Counted from the stretch's first letter, positions 1 through 12,843 are shown. The stretch: 64,000 nucleotides of DNA from Gymnopus androsaceus JB14 (GCA_009733575.1 ML769412.1:310001-374000); one strand, 5' to 3'. Made by a program: numbers and translations. The notes: a model not told the origin generated them from the sequence alone.

Positions 1-69
1 ATTTGTTTACCAACGTGACCTATTTTCCGTACTATATAAAGCTGGGCACATCGATTTCCCGCTTCCCTC

Positions 70-225
70 AGTTCCATCATTACGACTGAGGGTAAGCTTC
101 TTACTTCTAATTTCTCTTTCATTATTGACTTTACCTATAGCCCTCGTTGTATTCATCGCGTCTATAGGTAATAAGAGTTCCATCATTACGGCTGAGGCCC
201 TCGTTGTATTCATCGCGTCTATAGG
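70..225 (+). repeat. Tandem copies with and without a 49-nt intron-like segment
   Basis: Copy 1 is a 22-nt block (about 70-91), then a 49-nt segment (92-140) starting GTAAGC and ending CTATAG, then a 28-nt block (141-168). Copy 2 (176-225) joins almost identical versions of the two blocks with exactly the GT...AG segment missing. The two copies differ by about one base. This is what a spliced and an unspliced copy side by side would look like. I cannot identify a protein here; the exon-like blocks may be non-coding. Confidence 0.6.
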
Positions 226-2049
226 AATTTCACATGATGAGTGGTGGTCCTGGTGGATAGAGATCAGTTCTCCTCATTATGTTACTGTAGCTGCTGACTG
301 CCTCATCTTTCAGCAATGCAATGTATCACCCAAGTTGGCTTAAACTCCTCAAACACCTTGGTCTTTGTGTGTCAAGTGGTATCAAGCCGTTGCTAAGATT
401 TGGAGTGGGTCTGTGAGAGGGAAAGGACTTTCGTAGTTTATAATGGTAGTGAAAGCATGGCGAATGGCTAAGCCAAGGACGCTAGATGGACTCTTGAGAT
501 TCAGGAGGGTACAAGTTGCTGATGATGATGACCTTCATAATGAGAGTGAATACCACGTGCATCATCAGCAAAACCTGTATTTTTGCTGGAGGTCTTCAGA
601 GATCTCTGGAGCTTGACAGCTGTCAAAAAAACTGTCAATTTTCTCCAGAGATGTCCCTAATGAATGGGTTTTCTCCAGTGAAAATACAGGTTTTGCTGAT
701 GATGGCCTGACTGACTTTGCTTCCATCTGGCCTGCAAGTCTTGACAAGCTTGGTTTCATTAAGTATTTAATTTCATTGACCACTGATACAATCTCAGCAA
801 GGAACATCAGTACAGCGGCAGCACCAGTCTTGGTGGCAGCAATGAATGGGTTAAACACAACTTACCTGAGATGTAGTCAGTATCCAGCGAAGAGCCCCAC
901 TGTACTTATTCACACTGACAAATTATCTTCAGCACTGAGCAAACACGACTGGCTGAACTTCAATGCAGCATAGACCCTTGTGTTACCGGAACCTTGACTG
1001 GATATAAAGAGGATTTATGTACTAGTAGCAGTATTGTTTGAAATGAATTAAGATTCGCACTACTTTACTGCTATCAATACTATATACTAATATCAGCTAA
1101 GTAATTGTCATCATGCAATCGGATTACAGTACTTAGTAAAGTAGGAGTCTGGAACGGTAAGTTCAGATTGCTTCAGTACTGCCACTTCACCAAATAGGTA
1201 TGTAAGTACTTGATACTATTGATGTAGTACCAGTAATGCACTCGGAAATGTCATACTGAAAACTTTTGTAATACTTGATGAACCGTCTTCAAACTTTGTA
1301 GTATATTTGAATATACCTTAATGTTTACGATCCCAAATTTTGGCGATTTTAGAGAATGTTTTGGTGTTGCCAGGAAGTATCCAACAACAGGTTCAAAATT
1401 GGCGGGCAATGCACTCGGATTTTGGCAGGCTCAGGCAATTCCCGTAGGTGCATTTTTGACACTCTTTGCTGGCTGTTGAACGTTCATCTTTGTTTGGCAC
1501 CTCCGGAGTGTGTTCAATAATGTTATATAGTCCCATAAATGATAATTTGTGACTCCTAGGGTATAGAAAAATTTATTGCTCTGTACCGAGACTCAAGAAT
1601 GCAAATGGACCTGGATAATCTGAGTTGACAAAGTCCTGAATATTGAACTCGTATTTAATTCTAAAAATAAGTTGATAGATCTCTCGAATACATGTATAAG
1701 AGCGTACAGTAGAATTTTGAAGGGAAACGGAGAGGAAATGCGCCTTCCCCAAATTTTTATCCAAAAGTGCATTACTGGTACATCGATAGTAATTGAGAGA
1801 TAATCCTCCTCCAACTCTTCTCCGAGTCCGCGTCACAGTCCTACAAACCCGAGGCTGGAATTTACGCGACGGGTGACGACATACCTGTGACAGCGACGAC
1901 ATAAGATACCAGCCGCTTCCAGAGGAAGCCATCGGACAGTTGATCGCATCAACATCTGAACAGCGGCGGGATCCACCCCCTGCCTCTCCGTCATCAAGAT
2001 AAAGATCTACATACTAAAAGTAGTAAAACGAGTCAAAGGACTGCTGCAA
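226..2049. other. Region without recognisable gene (MITE at 563-701)
   Basis: AT-rich sequence upstream of the transcription factor gene. Apart from the small inverted-repeat element at 563-701 I see no supported gene. The longest open frame, on the minus strand around 1573-1932, resembles nothing I know and has no visible splice structure. Confidence 0.5.
563..701. mobile_element. 139-bp MITE, CATCAGCAAAACCTG family, empty form
   Basis: The element starts CATCAGCAAAACCTG and ends with its inverse CAGGTTTTGCTGATG. The interior holds further inverted pieces around CAGAGATCTCTGG and GACAGCTGTC. It is too short to code. The element at 5789-7112 is the same family in the opposite orientation, with a mariner-like insertion. 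The only flanking duplication is 2 bp (AT). Confidence 0.85.
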
Positions 2050-5000
2050 ATGTCTCATTGCTTCTCTTTGCTTTCAACCACCATGTCCGATTCTGAAGAT
2101 TCCAATGGTCCTTCAATCTCAGTCAACAACGCGCGCAAGCGACGCGCTATAAAGGCGTGTGATGTGTGCCATCGTAGGAAGGGTACAATTATCCCCTTTA
2201 TCTTCTTGATAGCTTCACGCTGAAGTTCTTTCTCTCAGTGAGATGCGAAGAAAGTTCAATTCCAGATATATGCTCCAATTGCCTCATCCTTGGGATTGAG
2301 TGCACTCATCCCCTGCAGAAAAAGGTGAGTTTTTCCCCATTGTTTGAGAGAGATTTTCAGAAGAATTCTTTGTAGAAACGAGGTTCCAAAACCAAGTAAT
2401 TATCAAGTCGCTTGATCTAGAGATAACCATTGAACTACTCTACGAGTCTACAGATTATATCAACTGGAAATGTCAAGCGATGCAAAAAGCCTCATATCTA
2501 CGATCCTTTCTGCTCCCAAAACGGTCGTCATTCCAAAGGGTAAATCGCTCATGCGCGAGATCCTCGTCACTCTAGCTTCATATGGTCGCAATTTGGAAAA
2601 ACAATTGGAACAAGTTTCAGAGCAACGGTCACCTCCTGTCTCCAAACCAAGTCCCTTCTCCGATACCTCCGAGGACATCGACGACCCAGAAGAGTCGCTC
2701 ACACTCCAAGTCAAGAGTTTCAGCCTCGATGTCGATCGTTACAACAGACATGTCGGCATGTCATATTCTTCTTTGCCTGATATATACTTTGATACAGTCC
2801 CTGAACAGGAAAGAGCAGTCCCTTCATGCTTCTTCGTGAGTTTCCAGTAATGAGTATTGATCTTCACTGATGTCTGAATCCGTTGCTTAGAGACAGCTTT
2901 AAGTATCCGAGATGAAGCAAATGGTGGGAGGCCGGCAAAGACCATCTCGGTAGGGATAAAGAGGAGCGAATTTTGGGCTCGAGCGCCTGTACGTTAATCC
3001 TTTGTTTCCCAATTTGTACCTCTTAACCTGTTTATCATAGTGGCATCGTCTCCTACCTGAACCAGAAAATCCAACCTACGTGTTCCCACAACCGGACCTT
3101 CTCCGCGACCTTCTTACATTGTACTTTGAGAAGCAACATGTTGGTAGCAAAACCTTCTGGTAACGAGCTTATTCAAAGCTATTTTAGATTATACTCCCAG
3201 TTCTACATCGGCAAACATTCGAACGCCAGGTCTACGTTGATCAGCTTCATCTCACCGACCAACGTTTCGGTGCGGTTGTTTTAGCCGTGTGCGCCTTGGG
3301 GTCGAAGTTTTCTGATGATCCAAGGACTTTGGCCGATGGGACGAAGGACTTGCGATCCGCCGGGTGGAGATATTTTGAACAGATTCGATTGGTGAAGATC
3401 AGATTTACAGGAGCATCATCTTTATACGATATACAGCTATACTCCGTATGTATCATCGTCTGCCACTGAGTTGAGAACTCACCGATCCATCTCACAGCTA
3501 GCCATAACCTTCCTATTCCCGGCTCCAATATCCGATATAACTTGGTTTTTGAGTGGACTTGGTATAAGGGCAGGACAAGAAGTCGGAGCACATCGGAGAG
3601 GGAATATCATGAAAAAGCCAACACAGACTCGATTAGAGCAAGAAATGTGGAGAAGAGCGTTTTGGAGCATTATAACGATGGATCTTTACATGTGCATTGC
3701 CACGGTATGTTGTTCAGCAATAGTTTTCCAGAACCTTAAGCAATACATTTTTTGTTTTCCATTATGTTAGGGTCTTCCCCGCTCAACAAGAGAGGCTGAG
3801 TGAGTCATTGCATATCTCTCAACTCTATGAGCATCTTTCTCACCCTGCCTTTATTAGTTTCGACCTCGAGTTTCCCCCTGAGTGCGATGATGAATACTGG
3901 GAGATTCCCTCAAATCCGCAAATGGAATTCATCCAACCGATTGGCAAGCCCTCGCACATGTCTTACTGGCATCATTTCATGAAGCTCCTCCGGATCGCTG
4001 GGCTGGTGAAAGACCATCTTGTAAGTCTGAAGTCCCGACTCATATCTCACATGATTGTGCTCATCTTGAATCAACAATCAGTTCACAACACGAAAAGCCG
4101 CCCCTTGGTTGGATTCTTCACCTGAAAACACTAACAAAATTGTCATGGAACTTGATTCTGCATTGAATAACTGGGTTGACAATATTCCAGAACACTGTGA
4201 GCAGCACAATAGATTTCTTTTCCTTTTCTATCTCTTGCTAACACAGTTTACAGTAAAGTGGGACCCCAACCGCCCAGATGATATTCTCTTTGCGCAAACA
4301 GTGATGATGTACTCTAACTACTACTGGGTGCAGGTAAGCGACAACTATCCTGCTTCTCCAATTACGAGGATTTACCTTGGTCTTTTTCTAGATACAAATC
4401 CACAAAATGTTTATCCGACCCCGCCTACGCTCAACAGGCAACTTCCCTTCACTAGCCATTTGTACCAATGCTGCACGAGCCTATATGTGTGTCAAGTATG
4501 AACATTCTTTGCATTGTGCCTGATCATCTTCACACTCACAGACATATACTCGATGCTTACATGGCTCGACCTGGGATGCCCCTGGTACCGAATCACATCG
4601 TAGGTTTCCATAGGTGGCTTCCGAGTCGCGTCTCTGTACTGAAAGTTGATTCTGCGTAGGGACCGATATTTACCGCGGCAACAATGCTTCTCATTAATTT
4701 ATGGACCAATATACGCGTCAGATTTTCTTACGATCCTAGGAATGATATGACCGATGTGTCCAACTGCTTGAAGCATTTGGCCAAATATGAAACCAGGTTA
4801 CTTAGCATCAAGTTCTTTGTATTGAATGTATCTTGTACTCATGGAGGCTTTTCTCTCTAGATATGAAAATGCGGGACGTTTATTGTTTGTCAAGGATTCC
4901 TTTGCCATTGTTTCATTTGATGAATAACCTGTTCTCCTTTAGCGACACTCTTGAAGCTGTTATATCTGAGTCCGTCAGCCAAATGCCTCCACCTCTACAG

Positions 5001-5404
5001 AGAGATTTGTTAAAGCGCACACAAGACTATCAAACCCCCCAACCGCACCCGATGGAACTCGACCAGTTAGATTCAAACACTGGAGCTGATGCTTTCCATC
5101 AGCCCACTGCTTCCGGCTCCGAGCTGGTGTTTGATCCCCCATATTCAGATTACGGGATCAGACTTTCGTCTACTACTAGTGGTGTGGATCCTTTGTCTGG
5201 TTTGGATTTCCCTGCTGCGTTTACAGCGTTTTCTGCGGAATCTGGGGCTGAACCAAGTTCTACTTGGAGTGAACCACAGTGTGTTATATTTCAAATTGTG
5301 TGCTGATTTTTCATTGATCCTTTTATATTAGTCAAGAAGATTGGACTTCATTTATGTCGAAGGTGGATGAATTGCTGAATTTTGTTAGTCCTGAAAGTCT
5401 CTAA
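2050..5404 (+). CDS. Zn2Cys6 fungal transcription factor
   Basis: Likely a DNA-binding regulator in the nucleus. The N-terminal binuclear zinc cluster is split by an intron after CDVCHRRK and continues VRCEES..., giving the spacing C-x2-C-x6-C-x8-C-x2-C-x6-C, preceded by a basic stretch (ARKRRAIK). The middle part (about 3200-4700) matches the fungal_trans regulatory domain: the segments ALGSKFSDDPRTLADGTKDL, SGLGIRAGQEVGAHRRG and EMWRRAFWSIITMDLYMC are typical. At least eight short introns are visible. The C-terminal part is Ser/Pro-rich and ends DELLNFVSPESL before TAA at 5402-5404. Two in-frame starts fit, 2050 and 2083; the second (MSDSEDS) is closer to the usual N-terminus. The target genes cannot be told from the sequence. 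The gene stands alone with no cluster around it. Confidence 0.85.
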
Positions 5405-5788
5405 AGATCTCTTAAAGTAAAATCTACTGTATTTGCATTGCACCTTGCACTGATTCCCTCATATATCTCAACTTAGTCTTTTCTGTACCAGTATCATTCT
5501 AGATCAAGTATATCCGTATACCTCTCCTCAGTTGTAACTTAATCAGTATTTTGAATCATTATGATCAGCTTGTATTGAAAATATGCATTCACTTTTCATG
5601 TTATTTGGAATGAGGAGTATAAAGCATGCAGTATTGATCAGTCAAAGCGCTAAATATGAGACTGTTTTGTCAAGACTTCAAATCATTAAGATATTGGCAG
5701 CTCAAATGGACTAATTGCCATTATCAATATCATTGAGGGGGCTCAAGAAATTAAGCACCTGACTGGGGGTAGATTAGTTAGTCCAGTT
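5405..5788. other. 3' flank of the transcription factor gene
   Basis: AT-rich intergenic stretch between the stop codon and the MITE at 5789. No gene or clear repeat seen. Confidence 0.4.
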
Positions 5789-5854
5789 CATCAGCAAAAC
5801 CTGTATTTTCGCTGGAGAAAACCCATTCATTTGGGATGTCTCTGGAGCAAGGTA

Positions 5855-6997
5855 CAGTCGCGGACAATCAAAGTCAACAAATTTGATTCCCACTGACTGA
5901 GAGTTTTTCAGGCCAAAATAATTACGGATTCGGACTCAGAAAGACGAAATACGTCCAAAAAAGCACCTCCGATGTTTTTCCCACGAGTTTTTTGGGACGG
6001 CCAATTTTTGAGGCAATTTCACCAAAAATTTTGAGTATATATCTAGGTAGTAGGCTGGTATATTGTATCTAAATGCATCATTGGGCTTGCAGAAACTGAA
6101 CGATGTGTCTTCTGCTTCCTAACGGCCCATTCCGCTGCCTTCCCTGTGAGTTTGAGCTGTTATGCACTCATCCAACAAAATGATCAGTTGATGAAGCGCC
6201 GTATCACGTCGACAGGACAAGCATCAAGGTATTGAAAGGCAGTGTCCTTGGCTTCTTGGAAGGTCTTCTTCGGAATTTCTCTGAATCAATACCTGACCCA
6301 ACCCTAGTACTCAAATCGTTAGTACAGGAAAGACTAAAGTTATCAAACTTACCATTTCAATCGGATTAATTTCACAGTGAAATTTTGGTAAGAAAATACA
6401 GTAGTGACCTGCATCTGTGATCAAACTCTCAAGCATGGACAACTGGTTAGTGAAGTCTTCCTGTTTACTGAGAAGACAAGCCATGCAACGATCATTGTTC
6501 TCAAATGGGCAAACAGGAAAACATTTAGCATGCATGTTTCGAACATCAAATCCTCGCTCCACGAGAACCTGCTGCAAACCCTTGGGCTTACCATCCAGAA
6601 GTGTCCTTGAGACCGGTCATGTTCCGTTTACATCTTTGGGGACATCCGCCCTTATTACTGCTCATATTGCGAAGTGCAGGAAGAGCGGGCGCCTAAAATT
6701 TCCTTTTTTAGTGTACAAAAAATGTACTTTACTTCAAAGTTTTTATTTCGGAATCATAATCAGATACACGAAAGGATTATTTTCCGCATTTTCTTTTTTT
6801 TTTAGTGAATTATTTTTGAGTGCGGCCAATTTTGAGGGGTCAAAAGTCAAAAATCAAATTTGGGGGAAATCGGCTCGTAGGAATACATTCTCTAGGTCCT
6901 AGATATGGTCTCCATACAGTTTACAAGTCTTTCTGATACCATCTGAAGTCTACAAAACTCGGTCAAGATTTTTGTCGACTTTGATTGTCCGCGACTG
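5855..6997 (-). mobile_element. Tc1/mariner-like element, 1.14 kb, TA target duplication
   Basis: Terminal inverted repeats start CAGTCGCGGACAATCAAAGT and are near-perfect for about 21 bp. A TA dinucleotide flanks both ends (5853-5854 and 6998-6999), the hallmark of Tc1/mariner insertion. The interior holds a degraded transposase on the minus strand. Confidence 0.85.
6311..6620 (-). pseudogene. Mariner-like DDE transposase, C-terminal fragment
   Basis: The minus-strand reading has LLDGKPKGLQQVLVERG, then the cysteine-bearing stretch CFPVCPFENNDRCMACLL, a linker, and AGHYCIFLPKFHCEINPIEM. The PKFHCExNxIE motif is the region of the last acidic catalytic residue in fungal transposases of this type. 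The N-terminal catalytic domain is missing or unreadable and the frame breaks shortly after, so it is a dead copy. Confidence 0.75.
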
Positions 6998-7323
6998 TAC
7001 CCTATTCCAGAGACCTCTGGAGATCTCTGGAGAAAATTGACAGTTTTTTTGACAGCTGTCAAGCTCCAGAGATCTCTGGAGACCTCCAGCAAAAATACAG
7101 GTTTTGCTGATGTTGCCAGGCCAAAAAAAAATTCCACCCCTCTATTTAGCCTCAGAATTGCATTTCATGAGCTTAAAATTACTTCAAGAGCTTTGTAGAA
7201 GCATTGATGTTAGGTCTCAGCTACCTTGAGAACTATGTGTGTTTGTCAATGTGTAGTTGTATGGTTAAGACTCCTATTGTTAAGTCTACAAGGGGTAGTT
7301 GCTGTAGGCAAATATGTCTACTA

Positions 7324-7599
7324 CTGTATAGTTTCAAATTTAAGTTCACTAGATGTTACGCGTTACGCCTTGGACCTATTCAGTTCATAGTTCAGCCACC
7401 ATCAGGCAGCGTTACGTTTGCAAATTTAGTTCAGTTGAGTTCATATTTATAGTGGCTGGTGTAGCCGGCCACCAAATTTGGCCTATAAGTGCCGAAAAAT
7501 CGAGTTCAGAGGCTAATGTTATGTGTTACAAAGATGGAAATTTTAACAGTTCAGCACCCCGCGTTACGCGTTGCTGAACTTAAATTTGAAACAGTACAG
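7324..7599. mobile_element. 276-bp MITE with TA target duplication
   Basis: Inverted repeats of about 25 bp (CTGTATAGTTTCAAATTTAA at the left, its inverse at the right), with GTTACGCGTTACGC-type pieces just inside both ends. TA flanks both ends (7322-7323, 7600-7601). No coding capacity. Confidence 0.7.
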
Positions 7600-7601
7600 T
7601 A

Positions 7602-9170
7602 CAAGTGTATGGAATCCTGGGATGTGTGTGAGCGAGTGTTGGGTCAAGAGTCTGGAACCAGAGTGTGTGTGAGAGAATAGAGAGAGAGTTAGAGAGTATT
7701 ATTGTCAGGACAATAATGAGCTGGATCCTTTGTTCCCAAAGGTAGTTCAAAGACTATATTCCTAGAATAATCAAGCTGGGGTTACAGGTAAGTATCTCTG
7801 GCTTTTATACCACTGGAATGTGGCTATGTTCTACAGCTTTGAACATGAGTCATATGAGTTAGTGTGCAAGGGGGACTGAAGATTTTTTTTTCATTACACA
7901 GGGTCGAAATTTTTTTAATGGCCTCGAAGAGTCAACCGACCGGCCCCGTGACGTGACAATTGCCTTATTAGGGTGTCAAAGCTGTATATCATGATGTAAG
8001 TGTGACATCTGATGTCACCATATGTCCCCTATAGGTACCGGGTACCAGGCACCTTCATTCCCATACACAACCCATACATTCCCCACTGCTCCAATAGCTC
8101 ATTGAGCTTAACAAAAGTTGCAGAAACCGCGTGAAAAAAACTTCAAGCCTTCAGAAACCTAGTATTTCAACCGAACCTCCCTGACAAAAGGTTGGGTAAA
8201 ATTTTTTTTAGTGGTCTCGGAGGGTGAACCAACCGACCACCGGAGTGTACCGGTCCGTAATCCTGGTTCCCCCTTGTTAGTGTGAGTAAATAAATAGTTA
8301 TGAGTTAAAGAGTAATTATGAGTCAATGAGTCAGATCTTATCCAAGTCAGATTAATGAGTATAAGTGAGTCAAGTAGGAGTCAATAGCTGTGCATAAATC
8401 AATGCACATGGAAACAGTTAATGAGTTTAACCAAATAAGTGGGGTTTAGGAAGAAAAGTTGGTGGGTCCTAGTAAGGGTAGTGCTGGGTCATAACAATTA
8501 GTACCTTGTCTTGAAGCTGCTGACAGTGTCAGTAGTGCATCCCTCTAAGTAGCTCCAAGTTCCAGCAGTGGCACCAACCATCCTGTTGTCTACCACATCT
8601 TTAAGGTTCAATTAAATTTTTATTGGAATGGTAAAATAATCCTTGTGAGAGTGTTTGATAGTATGAGTAACTGGTAGTACTAAAAGTAGTATGTATTTGA
8701 CTACTATCTTATCTAGATATACCATATATAGATAATAGGTATGGGAATGCTTCCATAGTATAGTAGTCCCCTCCAAATGTCCAAAAGAAAAATTTTCAAC
8801 CTGCGGTCGCTATTTTTTTTTCTTGAGCCCCCTTGGGCTCACTGGATCAAGCACTCTGTAATCTAAAAAACTTTGAAAAAACTTATAGAATTTTTCCAGC
8901 AAGATTTCTTTGGCCAATACATACAGTAAAGACAGATACCATTCTAGTTGATAAATTAATATCTGCTATGCACCTCTTTTTATACACTAATTTAAACACT
9001 ATTAAATACCAATTAAATCGCAATGACTTTGTCTCTAAATGGCCAGTTGAGCCTCAGTCTACTAAAATGAAGACTGTTACAATTTACAAATAAGGTGGTA
9101 CATATTCCAACTGAAACATTAACTTTTGGTTTTTAGGGACCGGGTTCTTCAAAAGGGGCCCTACCAATCT
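7602..9170. other. Region without recognisable gene
   Basis: AT-rich sequence with simple-repeat flavour: runs of GAGT/AGTC units around 8280-8400 and poly-T tracts near 7885 and 8200. Open frames here are short and carry no known motif; the one around 8833-9093 has no ATG at its start. Confidence 0.45.
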
Positions 9171-9735
9171 AACTTGGAATTTCAAACTCCACTAACTTGC
9201 ACTAAATTTTGAATTGAAAGTTAACTTGTCTAACTTGTTTTAACTTGTTTTAACTTGTCTAACATTATAAAAGGATTTCTAAGGCTCTCTAGAGCTAAGG
9301 TAAGTGTCTAAGTCTCACTAGCATTGCTATTCAAGCATGATAGTTGCTTTAAAAAGTTGCTCACCACTTTTGTCACTGTATTCATGGAATATATGCTTGT
9401 AATCAGTACATACAGAGGTATATACATGTCCTATCTAGCGGAATGACTGTGTAGGCATGCTGTGGGGAACAGGCTACTATAGTGAGGAAGTAACTATGCT
9501 CACTGTACTGCAGTACTCATAAAGTATTGTGCAATTATATTAAGCAATACTGTCAATACACCTATGTATTGTTCATGGAAAAAGTGTAGAACATCTATAG
9601 AAGACTATATAATGTGATTATGGAGTGGAAGACTGCATATATGCAGCGGAAATGATAAATTTATCATCATTTGAAATGTATTTACAACAGCAAACTTTGG
9701 CCAAGTTAGCGCAAGTTAGTGGAGTTTGAAATCTT
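9171..9735. mobile_element. Inverted-repeat element of the AACTTG type
   Basis: The left arm near 9177-9205 (TTTCAAACTCCACTAACTTG) is matched inversely at about 9708-9731. Extra AACTTG/CAAGTT units extend outward on both sides, so the true borders may lie further out. The same AACTTG units flank the hAT-type MITE at 12449. Borders are approximate. Confidence 0.55.
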
Positions 9736-11115
9736 TGATGGCCAAGTTAATAACAAGTTAGCTTATATCTCGCAAGTTTGAAGCAATATAACACATCTAA
9801 TGTAGTGCGTGACACTATGTGCTCATTCTAGGTCTTTACGCAGCCTTAGCACAAGGAATTTAATGAGAATTCAACTTCAAGTAGAGTGACGAGTCTGGAG
9901 CAACATGTATTAAGCTTCAATTGAGCTGCAGGTATACAGTCCAGATAACCTGCTGCTGTGATAGCAGCTGTATACTTATGTGGTTTTCAGCTTTATTGTA
10001 TTGAACTGTTCCAAATCATATATAAGTATTCTCAGAGGGATTTATTGTTAGGAACCAAGTTTAAGGATCACAAATGGTATATATTCGACGGCCTTAAAAT
10101 ACAAGCTGTGCAGGCTTATCATTAATTAAGTAAGGGGTCAACAATGGAGAAGTATTAGTAGTTAATCAAAAACAAGACTAGAACCTCTATGTATGCATGT
10201 AAAGGCTGGTCCTTTGAGGTCTGAGGGTTGAAACAGAATGTGTCTATATGCATAGGAAAGAATGGGATGTTGGTGGAGGTGAGGGTAAGAGTGAAATCCT
10301 CCCCTTTATCTTAAGCATTATAAGTAGGACTCTGAATCTTCCAGGGTACTACGGAAATTTGATGAAAATAATGTGTGCTGTTGAATGCAAAGACCAAGAC
10401 AGTATGGAAACAGGCTGTATACCATCCATATTGTGATTGAAATTCTGTGGTATTTCAACTCATATTATGATATTAAAGGCTATGTATGGAATAACAGAAC
10501 GCATGTCATTGTCATGTACCTGTACTGTACTTAGGGAGAGGAAAATTTCTCCATCTTACAGCAGCAGTCCTGCATTAACAGTCATGTCTACATGTGTATA
10601 ATTATCAATGATTTGGAGCCTAGGTAAAAGCTGAATATAAATGGATCTTGCATCAGTAGCATTTATTCTTATGTATTCCAACACCAAAATTAGATACAGA
10701 TTCAATATTATACCGTAGTGGGATTGATCTGTGCAACAGCGTGTAACAAACAGTAAGTATATTTACAGAAGAAAATATTGGCAAGTAATCAAACCTTGAA
10801 AACTTAACTGTTGGGCATAAGTATATGAGCTTCAATATCACTTAGACATGCAATTTTCAATTTACACATGAGTAAAGATTTGGAAAAGAGACTCAATTAG
10901 CAGTTCTGTAGGGCTTTACCACTACCATGTACAGTCACGGCTGTGAAAAAGACAGCTGTATTTCAGTGAAATTGGGTCAGTAAGGTCCGGTAACCCTTTC
11001 CGACCATCCATATACAGTACTTGGACCCTAAGAAAGCACTTAAAACATCTTCGCAGGGATGACGCAGAAATATCAGGGATCAGATTCAAACAGTTGAAAT
11101 ACTTTACCTGACCTA
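9736..11115. other. Region without recognisable gene
   Basis: AT-rich, no supported gene. The only item seen is a MITE end at about 10911-10975. Confidence 0.4.
10911..10975 (+). mobile_element. Left-end relic of the TAGGGCTTACCACC MITE family
   Basis: TAGGGCTTTACCACTACC followed by a GTCACGGCTGTGAAAAA stretch resembles the left end of the intact MITE at 48607 (TAGGGCTTACCACCGTTCC, then GTCACGGCCGTGAAAAA). No matching right end is visible nearby, so it is a solo fragment. Its CpG sites have largely become TpG/CpA. Confidence 0.5.
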
Positions 11116-11388
11116 CATCAGCAAAACCTGTATTTTGCATTTTAATTCCCACAGCAATACTTAAATTTCCCAGCGCTCCCAGAGCTCCCAGCACTGGCCA
11201 GCACTTGCCAGTGCTGTTACAAATATAAAATCATACGTTATTTCCAAATAAGGTAATTTTGCGGCCTCTGGGAGCTTCTGGGAGCCCCCTCCTGCATCGG
11301 CTGGACCATCTGAGTGCTGGGACTGGAGCGCTGGGAACTCTGGACAGTTCGCTCAAGCACTGCCCACGTCATACAGGTTTTGCTGATG
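11116..11388. mobile_element. 273-bp MITE with CATCAGCAAAACCTG ends
   Basis: It starts CATCAGCAAAACCTG; the right end is the inverse of CATCAGCAAAACCTG after one mismatch-tolerant base pair run. The interior is unlike the other family members and carries CCCAGCGCTCCCAGAGC and its approximate inverse GGAGCGCTGGGAACTC. CTA flanks both sides, possibly a 3-bp target duplication. Confidence 0.75.
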
Positions 11389-12440
11389 CTAAGAAATTGA
11401 GATGTGACCAATTGAATTAGTGCTGGACATGACAGACAGTCACAAAATCTCACTGTTTAGGCTTCTGGATAGGCCATGGGCTGTGCCGTATTGCTCAGAA
11501 TGGAGGAATATTTTGTCAATCCCTTCTTGACCATTACACAGCCATCTGAGTTGTTTATGGATGGTCATATATGGTTGTCTGGATAGCTTGATATCGAATA
11601 GGTACCATACTGTGTTATGGTGACTGTTGACCATGTGGTATGGTCATGGTAATTCAACAGTTGGCTGCATTAGGACTGGTTGCTGTAGCTGAATATAGTA
11701 ATGGCTATACAAATTACAGCCATATATCACACCATTGCACACCATCTACCATAACTTAATGTCTCTTCAGTTTGCTGTTGAAGGAGAAACTCAATAGTCA
11801 AGGGGAGAAGGTTATCCTAACCATTGCATCTAAAAATCATAATGACCAAAACCCTAATATCTACTAGTATCAAGTTGTAAATTGCACAGAAATATTAGGT
11901 CCATGAGAAACATTGACAGCAGTACTGTCAAAGCATAACGGTGACACCATGTAAGCCATTATATATATTATAATCACAGGCATGTAAGAATACACCTTAT
12001 AACACCAGCAAGGTGACAAGGATATTGACAAATGATAAATGTTTGACCTTGTGAGGATCTTGGGACAAAGATCCTAATGCAAACAGGTAAAGTACATGTA
12101 TATCTACAAGCAGTATTTATACTCCTAGAAAGCATATGTCATAGCTATCAAATATAGTAGGTGGATACTATGTGAAGTAATGATATCACCTATGAAGCAA
12201 AAGTGATATAAGGTGTAAATATAGCATAGATATGATGTAAATATGATGAAAACCATGACATCATCATGACATAGCTGTATTGAGCTTGTACATCAAAATC
12301 TGATATTCCAACAAGGCAGGTACTAGTTTGTTCCAAGCAGTGAGCATGACTGAGAACTAACATAGGTATTCATTATTAGTAGTGTTGACAGTAGGTAAAA
12401 TGCTCAAATAATGTTTAAAAATAAGTTGATTTAACTTGCT
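11389..12440. other. Region without recognisable gene
   Basis: AT-rich intergenic sequence; nothing supported on either strand. Confidence 0.4.
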
Positions 12441-12448
12441 AGTAAAAT

Positions 12449-12843
12449 CAAGGGGCATTTGGCATCCAAATGGCAGATGTTATGCCCTCCTTCCTAATTT
12501 GGGAGGGGTTGGATACTTACAAGATGATCGAGATTTGATGGCAGCACAGCCAAAGTATGTAAGTAACTCAGTACCATGGTCCATTGCATTGAACATGTCA
12601 TTGGCTCAGGCTGTCAGGCCAAACTCGAGTTGCCTCTCTGGTTCTGTTAATACTTTCTCCTCAGCATTCTCTCCTTTAATCTACACCAAAAACTCTCACA
12701 TGACTCGGACTGAATATACTTACATGCTTCAAAGCTGACAGTGACATCCAAAAATGGCTTAGACCACTCTAGACTACCCACGTGGACTTGACAGGTCACA
12801 TTAAGGGCCTTCAATCTGCCATTTGGATGCTGAATGCCCCTTG
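12449..12843. mobile_element. 395-bp hAT-type MITE with 8-bp target duplication
   Basis: Inverted ends CAAGGGGCATT...AATGCCCCTTG extend for about 35 bp with few mismatches. A perfect 8-bp direct repeat AGTAAAAT flanks it (12441-12448 and 12844-12851). Eight-base duplications and CA-starting ends fit hAT superfamily non-autonomous elements. AACTTG/CAAGTT units lie on both sides, so it appears inserted into an older repeat. Confidence 0.85.

Larger units (their letters stand above)
5789..7112. mobile_element. MITE of the CATCAGCAAAACCTG family, split by a mariner-like element
   Basis: The outer ends are CATCAGCAAAACCTG and its inverse. Removing the inner element (5855-6997) leaves about 180 bp that matches the inverse of the 563-701 MITE along most of its length, with the GACAGCTGTC and CAGAGATCTCTGG pieces. 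This fixes the order of events: the MITE was in place first. Confidence 0.85.

Noticed and set aside
8833..9093. 86-codon AT-rich open frame
   Set aside because: It has no ATG at its start, no known motif, and sits in repeat-rich intergenic DNA.
12436..12738. 100-codon open frame
   Set aside because: It starts in the target duplication of the 395-bp MITE and lies wholly in that element; no known motif.
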